From contig CAMYMN010000017.1 of the NCBI GenBank assembly GCA_947259395.1, forward strand, positions 21,419 to 79,185: a DNA stretch of 57,767 nt, in the 5' to 3' direction. The notes under the pieces are model-generated. The model did not search any database and was not told the origin of the DNA. It saw only the letters and a list, made by a program, of their open reading frames with translations. The stretch comes from an uncultured Gammaproteobacteria bacterium (GTDB taxonomy: Bacteria > Pseudomonadota > Gammaproteobacteria > Arenicellales > JAANXG01). Below are positions 10,385 through 19,618 of this stretch, one piece after another (the stretch's first letter is position 1; each line of letters opens with the position of its first letter). The position numbers and the translations under genes are program-made.

Positions 10385-11083
10385 TCAGCCGAGCAGCCGC
10401 TTGAAAACTACACCGATGACAACGCCCAAGCGGTCTAGAAACAACGTGCCGAGATCGGCGCGGAATCGGCTTTCATCCGGTGATGCGAGTGCCAGCACCC
10501 CTAACGGATCACCGATCCCCAGCGGTACTAACGCGCAAGAACCCACTTGTTCCGCTCGATCTGCGAATAAGTACTTCAGCACCTGACTTGGAAGGCGATC
10601 ATCGCAAACACTTCTTCCATGAGCAACGCGCGCATGTAGTTGTTGGTAGTCGATATCGGCTTCGTCGGTAATTTCAGTACGCGCCTGCCGTTCGTTATTA
10701 TTAGTTGAGATTCGTATTACTACTAACGGCAGATCAAATTGTTCCTTGATTGTGCCTGGCAATACATCTAATGCGGTGTCCAGATTGTTCTGAACGATTG
10801 CCGCCAATACTACCTCATGCAGTTGCTGATTAAGAGACTCGTTCTGCTTGGCAGTCTTGATCAACGCGCGTAACTTTTTTCTCAGCGCCCCGTTGTTCTC
10901 ACGCAGCACGTCAACTTGCCTTTCGATTAGTGACACACCGTCGCCTGATTCGTGGGGCACCTGCATGTCGATGAGTAAGTCCGGATGTCGGTCCAGGAAA
11001 TCCCGGTGACTGCGTAAATAATCGATGAGACGTTGCTCTTCCTGCAGATTCTCGGTTTGATCGAAGTTTGGTTTCTGCGTCAT
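10385..11083 (-). CDS. DUF484 family protein
   Basis: 232 aa from the ATG at 11083, which is preceded by GGAGGG; a longer frame to 11185 would run into dapF. DUF484 proteins have an N-terminal helical region (here EEQRLIDYLRSHRDFLDRHPDLL) followed by a coiled coil (about 60-90) and a GAF-like domain. The function is unknown. The gene conventionally sits between dapF and xerC, as here, with 20 bp to dapF and 6 bp to xerC. Confidence 0.9.
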   Translation of the reverse strand: MTQKPNFDQTENLQEEQRLIDYLRSHRDFLDRHPDLLIDMQVPHESGDGVSLIERQVDVLRENNGALRKKLRALIKTAKQNESLNQQLHEVVLAAIVQNNLDTALDVLPGTIKEQFDLPLVVIRISTNNNERQARTEITDEADIDYQQLHARVAHGRSVCDDRLPSQVLKYLFADRAEQVGSCALVPLGIGDPLGVLALASPDESRFRADLGTLFLDRLGVVIGVVFKRLLG

Positions 11084-11103
11084 TTGCCCTCCGGCCGTCG
11101 CAT

Positions 11104-11940
11104 TTATAAGGTCAGTTTTAGTTCCCCTTCGAAAACGGATTGCGCGGGTCCCGTCATATACACCGGCTGTGCGTTGCCGGACCACTGGACCTGCACACGA
11201 CCACCGGGTAGATCCACGATCACCGATTCGTCCAGCAAAGCACGTCTTCTACCCGCCACCACTGCAGCGCAGGCGCCGCTCCCGCACGCCGGAGTCTCTC
11301 CTACCCCGCGCTCGTAAACTCGCAAGCGAATATGGTTACGATCGCACACCTGCATGAATCCGGCATTGACCCGTTCTGGGAAGCGTTGATGGCGCTCGAT
11401 CATTGGACCCTGTTCAGCTACCGGGGCCCGGTCCACATCTTCGACGACACGTACTGCGTGGGGATTGCCCAATGACAGCGCTGATATTTCAATTTCGCCA
11501 TCTTCTAGGGCCAAATCGTACACGTCTTGCCGATTTGTTGCGATAAACGGAATATCTTCCGGCGCAAATCGTGGCACCGCCATATTCACGCGCACCTGAT
11601 CGTCATCCAGAACATTCAGGGTCATCACGTCAGCAGCGGTCTCGACCCTGATCTCGGTCTTATTCGTCAAACCGGTATCGCGTACGAAGAGTGCGACGCA
11701 ACGGGCTCCATTACCGCATTGCGCAACTTCCCCGCCGTCGGCGTTTATAATACGGAACCGAAAATCCACATCAGGGCGTGACGGATTTTCTACCAGGAGA
11801 ATCTGGTCGCAGCCCACGCCCCACCGCCGGTCGGCGATCCGTCGCGCTTGCTGACGACCGATGTCAACTACCTGTGATATCGCGTCAACCACAACGAAGT
11901 CGTTGCCAAGCGCTTGCATCTTGGTGAACTTTATACCCAT
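11104..11940 (-). CDS. dapF: DapF, diaminopimelate epimerase
   Basis: 278 aa. Converts LL- to meso-diaminopimelate for lysine and peptidoglycan synthesis. The two catalytic cysteines are in CGNGARC (near residue 75) and ACGSGACA (near 219). The N-terminal FTKMQALGNDFVV and the segment GNPHAV are family signatures. First gene of the dapF-DUF484-xerC operon. Confidence 0.97.
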   Translation of the reverse strand: MGIKFTKMQALGNDFVVVDAISQVVDIGRQQARRIADRRWGVGCDQILLVENPSRPDVDFRFRIINADGGEVAQCGNGARCVALFVRDTGLTNKTEIRVETAADVMTLNVLDDDQVRVNMAVPRFAPEDIPFIATNRQDVYDLALEDGEIEISALSLGNPHAVRVVEDVDRAPVAEQGPMIERHQRFPERVNAGFMQVCDRNHIRLRVYERGVGETPACGSGACAAVVAGRRRALLDESVIVDLPGGRVQVQWSGNAQPVYMTGPAQSVFEGELKLTL

Positions 11941-11994
11941 TCGTCACACAGACTGTTGTATAGTTATTCGCCACATCGTTCCTAGAAGTTACCG

Positions 11995-12267
11995 GTGAAA
12001 TCCTACATCACAGAAAAATTTCACGACTTGAAGTCCCACCCCAAAAAAGGGGTGCGTATCTCCGCCGGTATTCTACTCGTGACGGGGGGTATTTTTGGAG
12101 CCTTACCGGTGCTCGGATTCTGGATGTTGCCCTTGGGGCTCATCCTGTTGTCCGTGGACTTCCCATGGGCTAAGAGGATACTCGCCACACTGAAGCAGTG
12201 GTGGTACAGACTCAAAGCGGTGGCCGGGTATCGAGCACCCAACATCGAGCCACCGCAAAAAGACTAA
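11995..12267 (+). CDS. Small inner-membrane protein
   Basis: 90 aa with GTG start, basic N-terminus (KSHPKKGVR) and a hydrophobic stretch of about 40 residues from position 20 that can form two transmembrane helices (GVRISAGILLVTGGIFGA and LGFWMLPLGLILLSVDF). The C-terminal tail is basic and cytoplasmic-looking. It resembles small PGPGW-type membrane proteins, but the match is weak. It is divergent from dapF and overlaps the convergent methyltransferase gene by 4 bp. Confidence 0.65.
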   Translation: MKSYITEKFHDLKSHPKKGVRISAGILLVTGGIFGALPVLGFWMLPLGLILLSVDFPWAKRILATLKQWWYRLKAVAGYRAPNIEPPQKD

Positions 12268-12941
12268 CCGGCAGATAACCTGCCGTGAACCGCAAGATGT
12301 CGGTCACTGATTCGCCCCACATTGAAATGCGATAAGCCTGCCGCGATCAGCTGTTCCTGTACTTCATCCTCGCGATAGGCCGCCAGCAGCGAGTGATAGA
12401 AATCCCGCTTCAAGATCTCGGGCTCGTTTCCCGAGTATTGCTCCACGATCTGGTTTGCGGCATGTTGCGATCGCGGCCTTCTAAGATCCATAACCAACAC
12501 CGGTGCGTGGATTTTGGCGTACAGCGAAATTGCGCGCCATAGCGTCTCGGGCGCATTCAGGTGATGCAACAGGCTGTTACTAATTACCGCGTCAAAAGGT
12601 CCCTGGTTGACGCCGGGGCCAGGCTGTTGCCCGATTCGCCAGCAAAGCGTGCTAATACGGGTCGCCATTCCGGCACGCTCAATAGCGCGATCAGCCAGTG
12701 TGATCATTGATTGCGCGCCATCAACTGCCACCACGTTCAGCGCCGGATACAAGCGGGCGAATCGAATTGGTATGTCAGCCGGCCCGCAACCGACATCCAA
12801 CAAACGTCCGCGGTTGAAGTTCGGGAAACAGCGAACAAACGTATCCACAAATAATGCGTTCGGTTGCTCGAAGTCAGCCTCGGCATAGGCACGGGCCTGA
12901 TCAGGCTCATCCATCAATTCCGGTTCGGGAACGCGCTTCAT
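12264..12941 (-). CDS. Class I SAM-dependent methyltransferase
   Basis: 225 aa. Motif I LLDVGCGPADIPIRFA is at about residues 47-62, motif II VVAVDGAQSMI at 70-80, and FDAVISNSLLHHLN at 115-128 is the post-motif region. The substrate cannot be told from the sequence. It stands alone on its strand, convergent with the small membrane protein. Confidence 0.85.
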   Translation of the reverse strand: MKRVPEPELMDEPDQARAYAEADFEQPNALFVDTFVRCFPNFNRGRLLDVGCGPADIPIRFARLYPALNVVAVDGAQSMITLADRAIERAGMATRISTLCWRIGQQPGPGVNQGPFDAVISNSLLHHLNAPETLWRAISLYAKIHAPVLVMDLRRPRSQHAANQIVEQYSGNEPEILKRDFYHSLLAAYREDEVQEQLIAAGLSHFNVGRISDRHLAVHGRLSAG

Positions 12942-13035
12942 TTTCGGGACACCGTCTCGGTACCTTGTTGGCGATGCCGGTTGTACAATTTCTGCGCAAT
13001 TGCCACGAGATGGGCGGGTAACATAACGGCAGTCA

Positions 13036-13380
13036 ATGCAAGATTTAGTTTTCGTCTACGGTACTCTACGGCGCGGCCAGCGAAACCATTATATGCTGGA
13101 CACGTCCTGTTTTCTCGGATTGCACGTTACCAAACCCTGTTACACGATGCTGGATCTTGGTACTTACCCGGGGGTTGTACCTGGCGGCGACTGTGCGATC
13201 ACCGGCGAGCTTTACCGCGTGACTGCAACAACTCTCGCAACATTGGACGAACTCGAGGATTATCCGCACCGGTATGACCGCGTAGTGCTCGCGACTGAGC
13301 GTGGCCGCGCCTGGATATATCTGTACCGGCACCGGACCGGAAGTGAGCGCACCATTACCTGCGGGGACTGGTTGCGCTGA
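13036..13380 (+). CDS. Gamma-glutamylcyclotransferase-like (GGCT/AIG2 fold) protein
   Basis: 114 aa. The N-terminal VFVYGTLRRGQRNH is the GGCT/AIG2 substrate-cradle motif. The acidic residue in LDELEDYPHRYDRVV is at the position of the catalytic Glu. Such enzymes cyclise gamma-glutamyl amines or peptides to 5-oxoproline; small YtfP-type members often lack a defined substrate. Convergent with cysQ, 13 bp apart. Confidence 0.85.
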   Translation: MQDLVFVYGTLRRGQRNHYMLDTSCFLGLHVTKPCYTMLDLGTYPGVVPGGDCAITGELYRVTATTLATLDELEDYPHRYDRVVLATERGRAWIYLYRHRTGSERTITCGDWLR

Positions 13381-13405
13381 AACGCGATGGCGATTACCGC
13401 GTTTC
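13379..13405. terminator. Hairpin between convergent GGCT and cysQ genes
   Basis: Perfect 8-bp inverted repeat GAAACGCG / CGCGTTTC (13379-13386 and 13398-13405) with an 11-nt loop, at the ends of two convergent genes and overlapping both stop codons. There is no long T tract, so termination is an inference from position. Confidence 0.4.
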
Positions 13406-14227
13406 TTCGATCCCTTCGAGCAGGCTGTACCAATCATAATCCCCCGAGCCGCTGGCAATGAACCATGAATTCAATAACGAATTCTTGTTGTAACGCAGCG
13501 TAACCCCATGGCGGTCTGTCAGCTTACCGCCGGCCGACTCGAGCACACATTGAGCCGCCGCCGTATCCCATTCATAGGTCGGCCCCAACCGCGGATACAC
13601 GTCGCCGCGGCCCTCCGCAACGATGCAGATCTTGAGGGCGCTGCCCATGCTAATGGAGTCGTATCCACCTTCCCGATCCTTGAGCCGCGACAAGAACTTG
13701 GCCAGAGCATCCCGGCCATGAGAGCGGCTAGCCACTACCTGAGGCGGTCCGCCACGATATTGATTCACCTGGATGCGCTGTGCCTCGCCATCACCACTAT
13801 CCCGATAAGCCGGACCCCCCGCATGGGACCAGTGGGTCAGGCCCTTGACCGGCGTATGCACCACACCCAGTACTGGCCGGTGACCGTCGATCAAAGCGAT
13901 ATTGACGGTGAATTCACCGTTGCGCTTTACGAATTCCCGCGTACCATCCAACGGGTCGACTAACCAGAACTGACGCCACTGTTTCCGGTCACCGTGAGTT
14001 TCTGATGCCGACTCCTCCGATAACACCGGGAGGTGACCCTCAAGGACGGCCAATTCCCGACATATAATCTCATGGGAAGCGCGATCAGCGGTCGTCAGCG
14101 GCGTTCCGTCTGTCTTGGTATGGACATCGAAACCGCGCTCGTAAATGTCAAGTATTCGCTCCCCTGCTTGCCGCGCTATTCGCGCGACTTCCGGGATCAA
14201 TTCTATGAGTTGTTTGTCGGTGAACAT
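13394..14227 (-). CDS. cysQ: CysQ, 3'(2'),5'-bisphosphate nucleotidase
   Basis: 277 aa member of the lithium-sensitive inositol-monophosphatase-like superfamily. It hydrolyses 3'-phosphoadenosine 5'-phosphate to AMP, removing a by-product of sulfate assimilation and sulfation. Metal-binding residues are in LSEESA (near 70), VDPLDGTREFVKRNGEFTV (near 90-108) and YEWDTAAAQCVLE (near 218). The start overlaps the end of nudE by 25 bp. Confidence 0.93.
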   Translation of the reverse strand: MFTDKQLIELIPEVARIARQAGERILDIYERGFDVHTKTDGTPLTTADRASHEIICRELAVLEGHLPVLSEESASETHGDRKQWRQFWLVDPLDGTREFVKRNGEFTVNIALIDGHRPVLGVVHTPVKGLTHWSHAGGPAYRDSGDGEAQRIQVNQYRGGPPQVVASRSHGRDALAKFLSRLKDREGGYDSISMGSALKICIVAEGRGDVYPRLGPTYEWDTAAAQCVLESAGGKLTDRHGVTLRYNKNSLLNSWFIASGSGDYDWYSLLEGIEETR

Positions 14228-14769
14228 CTGTCGTCCAAATGATGTTGAAGTAGATACAACGCGGCGATACTCCGCGCCTCCAGGAAGTCTTGTTGTTCTA
14301 AAAGCGATGCAAAATCATCAATCTTCCACGGCACCACTTCGATCGGCTCGGGCTCGTCACCGGGAATGAGTTTGGGATATAGATCTTCTGCCAGCACAAT
14401 GTGGGTCTCAAAGTTAGCATACCCAGGGGCCACCGACAGTGTCTTCAACACGGTCAAACGCCGCGAACCATGCCCGATCTCTTCCTTGATTTCGCGGTCC
14501 GCCGCGGATTCGGCAGACTCGCCTTCCTCCATCAGCCCTTTGGGGAAGCCCAGCTCGTAGCGGTCCACGCCGGCGGCGTACTCACGAATCAGCAGCACCG
14601 TATCCACATCCAGCAAAGGTATAATCATCACCGTGCCTCCGCCGCGGCTGCGTAACCGCTCATAGTCGACTTCGGCGCCGTTGGCGAATCGAAGATTCAC
14701 ACGCTCGATGGAGAACACACGGGTATCGGCGATGATTTGCTTATGTAAGACCGCGGGTTTTTTGGTCAT
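14203..14769 (-). CDS. nudE: NudE, ADP-sugar/ADP-compound Nudix hydrolase
   Basis: 188 aa from the ATG at 14769 (MTKKPAVLHKQ), chosen because it matches the usual NudE N-terminus; the upstream codons of a longer frame look non-coding. The Nudix box reads GLMEEGESAESAADREIKEEIG (G-x5-E-x7-REUxEExG). The preceding ELGFPKG and the SVAPGYANFETHIVLAEDL region fit NudE, which cleaves ADP-ribose, NADH and Ap3A. The cysQ/nudE pair diverges from yrfG, as in enterobacteria. Confidence 0.92.
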   Translation of the reverse strand: MTKKPAVLHKQIIADTRVFSIERVNLRFANGAEVDYERLRSRGGGTVMIIPLLDVDTVLLIREYAAGVDRYELGFPKGLMEEGESAESAADREIKEEIGHGSRRLTVLKTLSVAPGYANFETHIVLAEDLYPKLIPGDEPEPIEVVPWKIDDFASLLEQQDFLEARSIAALYLLQHHLDDRCSPTNNS

Positions 14770-14867
14770 CGAGTCACGGTGATGCGCATTTCGAGGCATT
14801 ATAACCGCGTTGTAAATTAAACACCGCGGAATTACGAGCGAATAAATACGCAAGAAAACAGAACACC

Positions 14868-15548
14868 ATGGTTCACTGGGACAACATCGATACCGTGCTG
14901 CTGGACATGGACGGCACTTTGCTGGACTTGCACTTTGACAATCACTTTTGGTTGACTCATGTACCACACCGTTTTGCCAACAAACACGGTATGGGTATTG
15001 AACAGGCCATGCATGAACTACTTTCCCGGTATCGTGAAGTGGAGGGTTCCCTAGATTGGTATTGCGTGGACTACTGGTCTGACGAACTCGGCTTGGATAT
15101 CGTTCAGTTGAAGCACGAGATGTCTCACAAAATATCTATTAGACCCAAGGTCATTCAATTTCTCGAGGCTTTGCGCGGTCTGAACATCGATGTACGCTTA
15201 GTGACCAACGCCCACGAAAAGGCCATTCAGGTCAAAATGAGATATACCGGACTGACGCCACATTTCAACATGATCGTTTGCTCACATGACATCGGCGCCC
15301 CTAAAGAGGCGCCTGAATTCTGGAATCTGTTGCACCAGCGGTATCCGTTCGATTCCCAGCGGACAATGTTCATCGACGACAATCTAGACGTGTTGCGAGC
15401 CGCCCGTGGCTACGGCGTTCGTTATCTGTTCGCTATCTATCAGCCGGACTCACAGCAACCGGTTCGGGAAGTGGAAGAGTTTCGCGCGATTCGCTCATTT
15501 GACGAGATCATGCCCAACACCAAACTTGCCAACACCGAAAACGAATAG
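14868..15548 (+). CDS. yrfG: YrfG-like HAD hydrolase, GMP/IMP nucleotidase
   Basis: 226 aa HAD-superfamily phosphatase. Motif I is LLDMDGTLLDL (residues 11-21) with the canonical DxD, motif II VTNAHE, the lysine of motif III in GAPKEAPEFW, and motif IV FIDDNLDV. Length and the neighbouring nudE match YrfG, which dephosphorylates GMP and IMP. There is a weak purine-rich ribosome-binding site ahead of the ATG. Confidence 0.9.
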   Translation: MVHWDNIDTVLLDMDGTLLDLHFDNHFWLTHVPHRFANKHGMGIEQAMHELLSRYREVEGSLDWYCVDYWSDELGLDIVQLKHEMSHKISIRPKVIQFLEALRGLNIDVRLVTNAHEKAIQVKMRYTGLTPHFNMIVCSHDIGAPKEAPEFWNLLHQRYPFDSQRTMFIDDNLDVLRAARGYGVRYLFAIYQPDSQQPVREVEEFRAIRSFDEIMPNTKLANTENE

Positions 15549-15563
15549 CACGCGTCAATAATA

Positions 15564-15650
15564 ATGCGTGTTGACTTCAACATTGACTCAGACGGTATCA
15601 TCACGTTGTTACCGCACAATATCAGCTTGCACCGGAAAATAGCTCTATGA
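15564..15650 (+). CDS. Possible 28-codon ORF overlapping the rraA start
   Basis: A short frame beginning [11 protein letters not shown] whose TGA overlaps the rraA ATG as ATGA. It could be a small protein or a leader that couples translation into rraA. It has no obvious Shine-Dalgarno, so it may be chance. Confidence 0.3.
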   Translation: MRVDFNIDSDGIITLLPHNISLHRKIAL

Positions 15651-16138
15651 AAACGGCGGACTTATATGATGACCACGGGGATCGGCTGCAGGTGGTTGCC
15701 CCCGCATTCGTAAACTACGGGGCGCGACGTGCGTTTTCCGGTCGGATCACGACATTGAAACTGTTTGAAGACAACACGCTGGTTAGGGAAACCCTGAATC
15801 AGCCCGGTGCCGGCAAAGTGTTAGTGGTAGATGGAGGTGGTTCATTACGCTGCGCTCTGCTCGGCGATCAGCTGGCACAGCTGGCGGTAGATAACGGTTG
15901 GTCCGGAATTATCGTCAATGGCTGCATCCGGGATGCAGATATGATTCGCACCATGGATGTCGGCGTCAAGGCGCTAAACACGAATCCCGCCAAAAGCGCT
16001 AAACGCGGCGAGGGACAGCGGGACATAGTGGTTAACTTCGCGGGGGCAAGTTTCACGCCCGGCGCCTACGTGTATGCGGATACCGATGGTATCGTCGTAT
16101 CCGAAACGAGTTTGAACGAGTCGGAGCCAAACACATGA
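15647..16138 (+). CDS. rraA: RraA family protein (RNase E activity regulator / HMG aldolase-like)
   Basis: 163 aa. RraA binds RNase E and inhibits it in E. coli; family members can also be 4-hydroxy-4-methyl-2-oxoglutarate aldolases. Signatures are [14 protein letters not shown] at the N-terminus, [17 protein letters not shown] (near 60-76), and [20 protein letters not shown] (near 93-112), which carries the aldolase-type Arg and Asp. The length fits RraA proper. It overlaps the next gene by four bases. Confidence 0.92.
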   Translation: MKTADLYDDHGDRLQVVAPAFVNYGARRAFSGRITTLKLFEDNTLVRETLNQPGAGKVLVVDGGGSLRCALLGDQLAQLAVDNGWSGIIVNGCIRDADMIRTMDVGVKALNTNPAKSAKRGEGQRDIVVNFAGASFTPGAYVYADTDGIVVSETSLNESEPNT

Positions 16139-16482
16139 TTGTGATCGAAGATCTTAAGGATGTCTTGAAAGTACATGTCTACGCAGAGTTCACATTGGAC
16201 GATTTCCGTGAATTCGAAGACGCGGTGACCAGTGAGCTCCGCGAATACGAGCATGTCAACGTCTTGTTCGATCTGACCAATATGGAGCGTTTCAGTATGG
16301 ACATGGCCCTGGAGGAACTTAAATTTAACAAGCAGCATGCCCGTGATTATGAACGTATTGCCGTGGTCACCGACAACCAGTGGCACGCCTGGGTCGGCTG
16401 GCTTGCCGGCGCCTTCGTAGACGCCGAGGTTCAACAATTCGACGATCTGGACAGCGCCGGCACTTGGTTGGAAACCGGTTGA
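16135..16482 (+). CDS. SpoIIAA/STAS-like protein
   Basis: 115 aa protein of the SpoIIAA-like (DUF3478-type) family, with alternating beta strands and helices: [43 protein letters not shown] and [21 protein letters not shown]. Related proteins have a STAS-like fold and bind lipid or small ligands; the role is unknown. Its ATG shares ATGA with the rraA stop, so the two are probably made together. Confidence 0.8.
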   Translation: MIVIEDLKDVLKVHVYAEFTLDDFREFEDAVTSELREYEHVNVLFDLTNMERFSMDMALEELKFNKQHARDYERIAVVTDNQWHAWVGWLAGAFVDAEVQQFDDLDSAGTWLETG

Positions 16483-16526
16483 GCCGCTAAGCCAGTCTCG
16501 GCATAGTTGCATTGATTGTATGCACG

Positions 16527-17624
16527 ATGAGCATGACGCCGATTGACTGCTACCAGGCCGACTTGGGAAAGGAGGATTTTCGGCACGATCCAGCGCAGGA
16601 ACAAACAGTATTACGCTTGCAGCAGTTGTATGAGGACCTAATCAAACGGCCTGCAGCGAAGCGCGGTTTGTTGTCGTGGATCACAAACAGGATTGCCCAT
16701 GAACAGGCGGTACGCGGCCTGTATTTGTGGGGAGGTGTTGGCCGCGGCAAGACCTATCTCATGGACATGTTCTTTGATTGCCTGCCGTTTACTGCCAAAA
16801 AGCGTACCCACTTTCACCGATTTATGAACAAGACCCACAAGCAACTGAAGACCTTGCGCGAGCAGACAGACCCCCTGGCTATCGTCGCGCAACGATTCGC
16901 GGACTCGGCCAGGGTGCTGTGCTTTGATGAGTTCATTGTCAAAGACATCGGTGATGCAATGATACTGGGCGGACTTCTCAAACACCTGCTGTCGCGTAAG
17001 ATAGTGCTGGTGGCTACGTCAAACATCCCGCCCGACGAGCTATACAAAGACGGTTTGCAACGCGATCGCTTCCAGCCCGCAATTGAACTCATAAAAGAGC
17101 ATACAAAGGTCGTGCAGGTTACCGGTAAGGTCGATTACAGGCTGCAATTTTTGGATCGCGCTAACACCTACTTCAGCCCGCTAGGCGACGCCGCTGAAAC
17201 CGGCCTGTTACATAATTTCGAGCACATTGCGCCGGAACTCGGTATCGACGGTGTGGCGCTAGAAATCGAGGGGCGCGAGGTAAAAACTGTTCGTCATGCT
17301 GGCGATGTGGTGTGGTTTGATTTTGAAGTATTGTGCGCCGGTCCACGCTCGCAAGACGACTACCTCGAGATCGCGCGGTGCTTCCATACCGTGTTTGTAT
17401 CAGAAATACCCCGCCTGGATGCCGAATCTGACGATCAGGCGCGCCGTCTAATTAATTTGGTTGACATCTTGTACGATCACAACGTAAAGCTGCTGGTCTC
17501 CGCAGCAGCCGCGCCGCACGAGTTGTATGTTGGAACACGGATGCGTGATGAATTCGCTCGCACCACGAGCCGGCTCACGGAAATGCAGACCCACGAATAC
17601 CTTGCCAAGACGCACATCGCTTAA
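16527..17624 (+). CDS. zapE: ZapE/AFG1-like ATPase
   Basis: 365 aa from the ATG at 16527 (MSMTPIDCYQ). A TTG at 16512 and an ATG at 16533 are alternatives. The AFG1-family Walker A is GGVGRGKT, Walker B is VLCFDEFIVKD, and the family segments FHRFMNKTHKQL and SDDQARRLINLVDILYDHNVKL are present. In E. coli ZapE (YhcM) interacts with FtsZ and affects constriction under stress; mitochondrial AFG1 acts in protein quality control. It is cytosolic or membrane-peripheral, with no signal. Confidence 0.92.
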   Translation: MSMTPIDCYQADLGKEDFRHDPAQEQTVLRLQQLYEDLIKRPAAKRGLLSWITNRIAHEQAVRGLYLWGGVGRGKTYLMDMFFDCLPFTAKKRTHFHRFMNKTHKQLKTLREQTDPLAIVAQRFADSARVLCFDEFIVKDIGDAMILGGLLKHLLSRKIVLVATSNIPPDELYKDGLQRDRFQPAIELIKEHTKVVQVTGKVDYRLQFLDRANTYFSPLGDAAETGLLHNFEHIAPELGIDGVALEIEGREVKTVRHAGDVVWFDFEVLCAGPRSQDDYLEIARCFHTVFVSEIPRLDAESDDQARRLINLVDILYDHNVKLLVSAAAAPHELYVGTRMRDEFARTTSRLTEMQTHEYLAKTHIA

Positions 17625-17662
17625 CCACCGCGCGAGCGAGCACTTTAGGGAGCCATTGAAAC

Positions 17663-19081
17663 GTGAAAGACATACCGGTTGATCGCACGGTGGATGTCGC
17701 CATTATCGGCGCCGGGACCGCCGGCCTGGCGGCGATGTCCCAAGTCCGCCGGGCCACCGAAAACTTTGTGTTGATTAACGGCGGCGAGTTGGGCACCACC
17801 TGCGCCCGGGTGGGATGTATGCCATCCAAGGCGATCATTCAGGTCGCCGAGGATTTTCACCGCCGGCACACCTTTGACCGCGTCGGCATTGGCGGCGAAG
17901 ATAAATTGACACTGGACATCCCCGAGGCGATGGAACACACGCGGGATTTGCGCGACATCTTTGTCGACCGGGTGCTGGCGGGCACCACCGATAACCTCGG
18001 CGATCAGTTCATCGATGGCTACGCGCGTTTTGTTGAACCCGATGTACTCGAGGTGGCAGGCCATCGGATTCGCGCCGCTCGCATCGTCATCGCCACCGGT
18101 TCCCATCCCGTGGTGCCCGAATCATGGCAAGTGTTCGCCGACCGGGTGTTGACCACCGATAATTTTTTCGAACAAGACGACTTGCCCAGCTCGGTCGCAG
18201 TGGCGGGTCTCGGGGTTATCGGTCTCGAGCTTGGCCAGGCCCTGAGCCGTATGGGCGTGGCGGTCACCGGAGTGGATATGCTGGAGACCATCGGCGGCAT
18301 CACCGATCCGGTGGTGAACGAGACCGCCTTGACGCTGATTGGTAAGGAATTTCCCCTGTGGCTCGGCCACCCGGTGAAGGGGCGGGACGACGGCGACAAG
18401 TTGCTGATCACAAGCGGCAATCAAAGCGTTCACATCGACAAGATTCTCGCTTGCCTTGGGCGACGCCCGAACCTGGATCGGCTGGGTCTGGAACGCATCG
18501 GCATCGACACCGACGCGCGCGGGATGCCGCAACATGATCCCCACACCATGCAGATTCCCGGTATGCCGATATTCATTGCCGGCGACGTCAATGCCGAGCG
18601 TCAGATCCTGCACGAAGCCGCCGACGAAGGCCGAATCGCGGGCAGTAACGCGGTAGCCGCCGAGGTTGCCGGCTATCGACGCCGAACCCCGTTGGCGATC
18701 ACCTTCACCGATCCCAACATTGCTCATGTGGGATTACCCTTTTCCGAACTCGACGCAGAACAGGTGGTGATCGGAGAGATCCGTTTCGGTCCGGTGGGCC
18801 GCGCACTGCTGATGGGCAGAAACAAAGGGGTACTGCGTGTCTATGCGCATCGTCAACACGGACGGTTGCTGGGCGCCTCGATGATCGCGCCGAAAGGCGA
18901 GCACTTGGCCCATCTACTGGCCTGGTCTATTCAACAGCACCAAAATGTGTTCGATCTGCTCAAGATGCCATTCTATCACCCCGCCATCGAGGAAGGGCTA
19001 CAAGCGGCGCTACGGGATCTTAAAAAACAGGTGGTGGATCAATCCGAGGACGTTCTGGAACTTGCGCGGCTGGATGGGTGA
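17663..19081 (+). CDS. Dihydrolipoamide-dehydrogenase-like pyridine nucleotide-disulfide oxidoreductase
   Basis: 472 aa with GTG start and an AGGGAG ribosome-binding site. The FAD-binding motif VAIIGAGTAGLAA is at 12-24, the redox-active disulfide in GTTCARVGCMPSKA (about 45-58), the NAD-binding GLGVIGLELGQAL near 187, the second FAD motif IFIAGDVNAERQILHEAADEGR near 311, and the C-terminal HPAIEEGL with the His-Glu pair. It lacks a lipoyl domain and does not sit beside 2-oxoacid dehydrogenase genes. It belongs to the LpdA-like branch often annotated dihydrolipoyl dehydrogenase, and the physiological substrate is unsure. Confidence 0.88.
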   Translation: MKDIPVDRTVDVAIIGAGTAGLAAMSQVRRATENFVLINGGELGTTCARVGCMPSKAIIQVAEDFHRRHTFDRVGIGGEDKLTLDIPEAMEHTRDLRDIFVDRVLAGTTDNLGDQFIDGYARFVEPDVLEVAGHRIRAARIVIATGSHPVVPESWQVFADRVLTTDNFFEQDDLPSSVAVAGLGVIGLELGQALSRMGVAVTGVDMLETIGGITDPVVNETALTLIGKEFPLWLGHPVKGRDDGDKLLITSGNQSVHIDKILACLGRRPNLDRLGLERIGIDTDARGMPQHDPHTMQIPGMPIFIAGDVNAERQILHEAADEGRIAGSNAVAAEVAGYRRRTPLAITFTDPNIAHVGLPFSELDAEQVVIGEIRFGPVGRALLMGRNKGVLRVYAHRQHGRLLGASMIAPKGEHLAHLLAWSIQQHQNVFDLLKMPFYHPAIEEGLQAALRDLKKQVVDQSEDVLELARLDG

Positions 19082-19086
19082 GCGCC

Positions 19087-19122
19087 AGCCCGCATTTTGT
19101 ACCAACGCACAATATGCGGGCT
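19087..19122. terminator. 9-bp-stem hairpin between convergent genes
   Basis: Perfect inverted repeat AGCCCGCAT / ATGCGGGCT (19087-19095 and 19114-19122) with an 18-nt loop. It lies between the flavoprotein gene and the convergent gene that ends at 19121. It could stop transcription from both sides, but there is no T run. Confidence 0.45.
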
Positions 19123-19618
19123 ACGGTGTCGTGTAATTGAGTGGTCCGGTTCTCCACTCGGTTTTGGTCACTGGTATCAAGCTACGAACGAATTCCGTGT
19201 CCCGGTAAGCAAGAAAGGTCAGGTACAGCAGCACCGTTAACAATATCACCGTATATATCGTTCCAATGCGCTTCAGCTTTCTACTTGGTAACGGCTGATA
19301 GACACCCAGTTCGCGCGGGTTGAGCGCGTCTCGCTCGTGTAGTTCGATTACCTTGCGTGTATAGCGCCGCACCCATACCGGTATTTGTTGATTGAACATG
19401 TAGTTCGCGAAATGCGATTCCGAAACCTGCGGCTTGGGTAAATGACCAAACCATTCCTTGTAGGCCAATTTGAAGACGTCATATTCCTTGATCTCGAGCA
19501 ACGATGAAGCCTGCAACAGATCCCACAGGTCCGGATCGATGTCCTCGTCGAAATACTGGCGGCGATCGTAGTTAAGACGCTGTAACCATTGCTGCAATCG
19601 GAAGATATTTGCTCTCAT
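19121..19618 (-). CDS. Hypothetical protein with C-terminal membrane anchor
   Basis: 165 aa from the ATG at 19618 (MRANIFRLQQWLQRLNYDRRQYF). A longer frame to 19768 is possible, but its extra N-terminus is low-complexity and unconvincing. The first ~115 residues are charged and soluble; one transmembrane helix (about 122-142, TIYTVILLTVLLYLTFLAY) is followed by a short tail. Not recognised. It is convergent with the flavoprotein gene. Confidence 0.6.
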   Translation of the reverse strand: MRANIFRLQQWLQRLNYDRRQYFDEDIDPDLWDLLQASSLLEIKEYDVFKLAYKEWFGHLPKPQVSESHFANYMFNQQIPVWVRRYTRKVIELHERDALNPRELGVYQPLPSRKLKRIGTIYTVILLTVLLYLTFLAYRDTEFVRSLIPVTKTEWRTGPLNYTTP

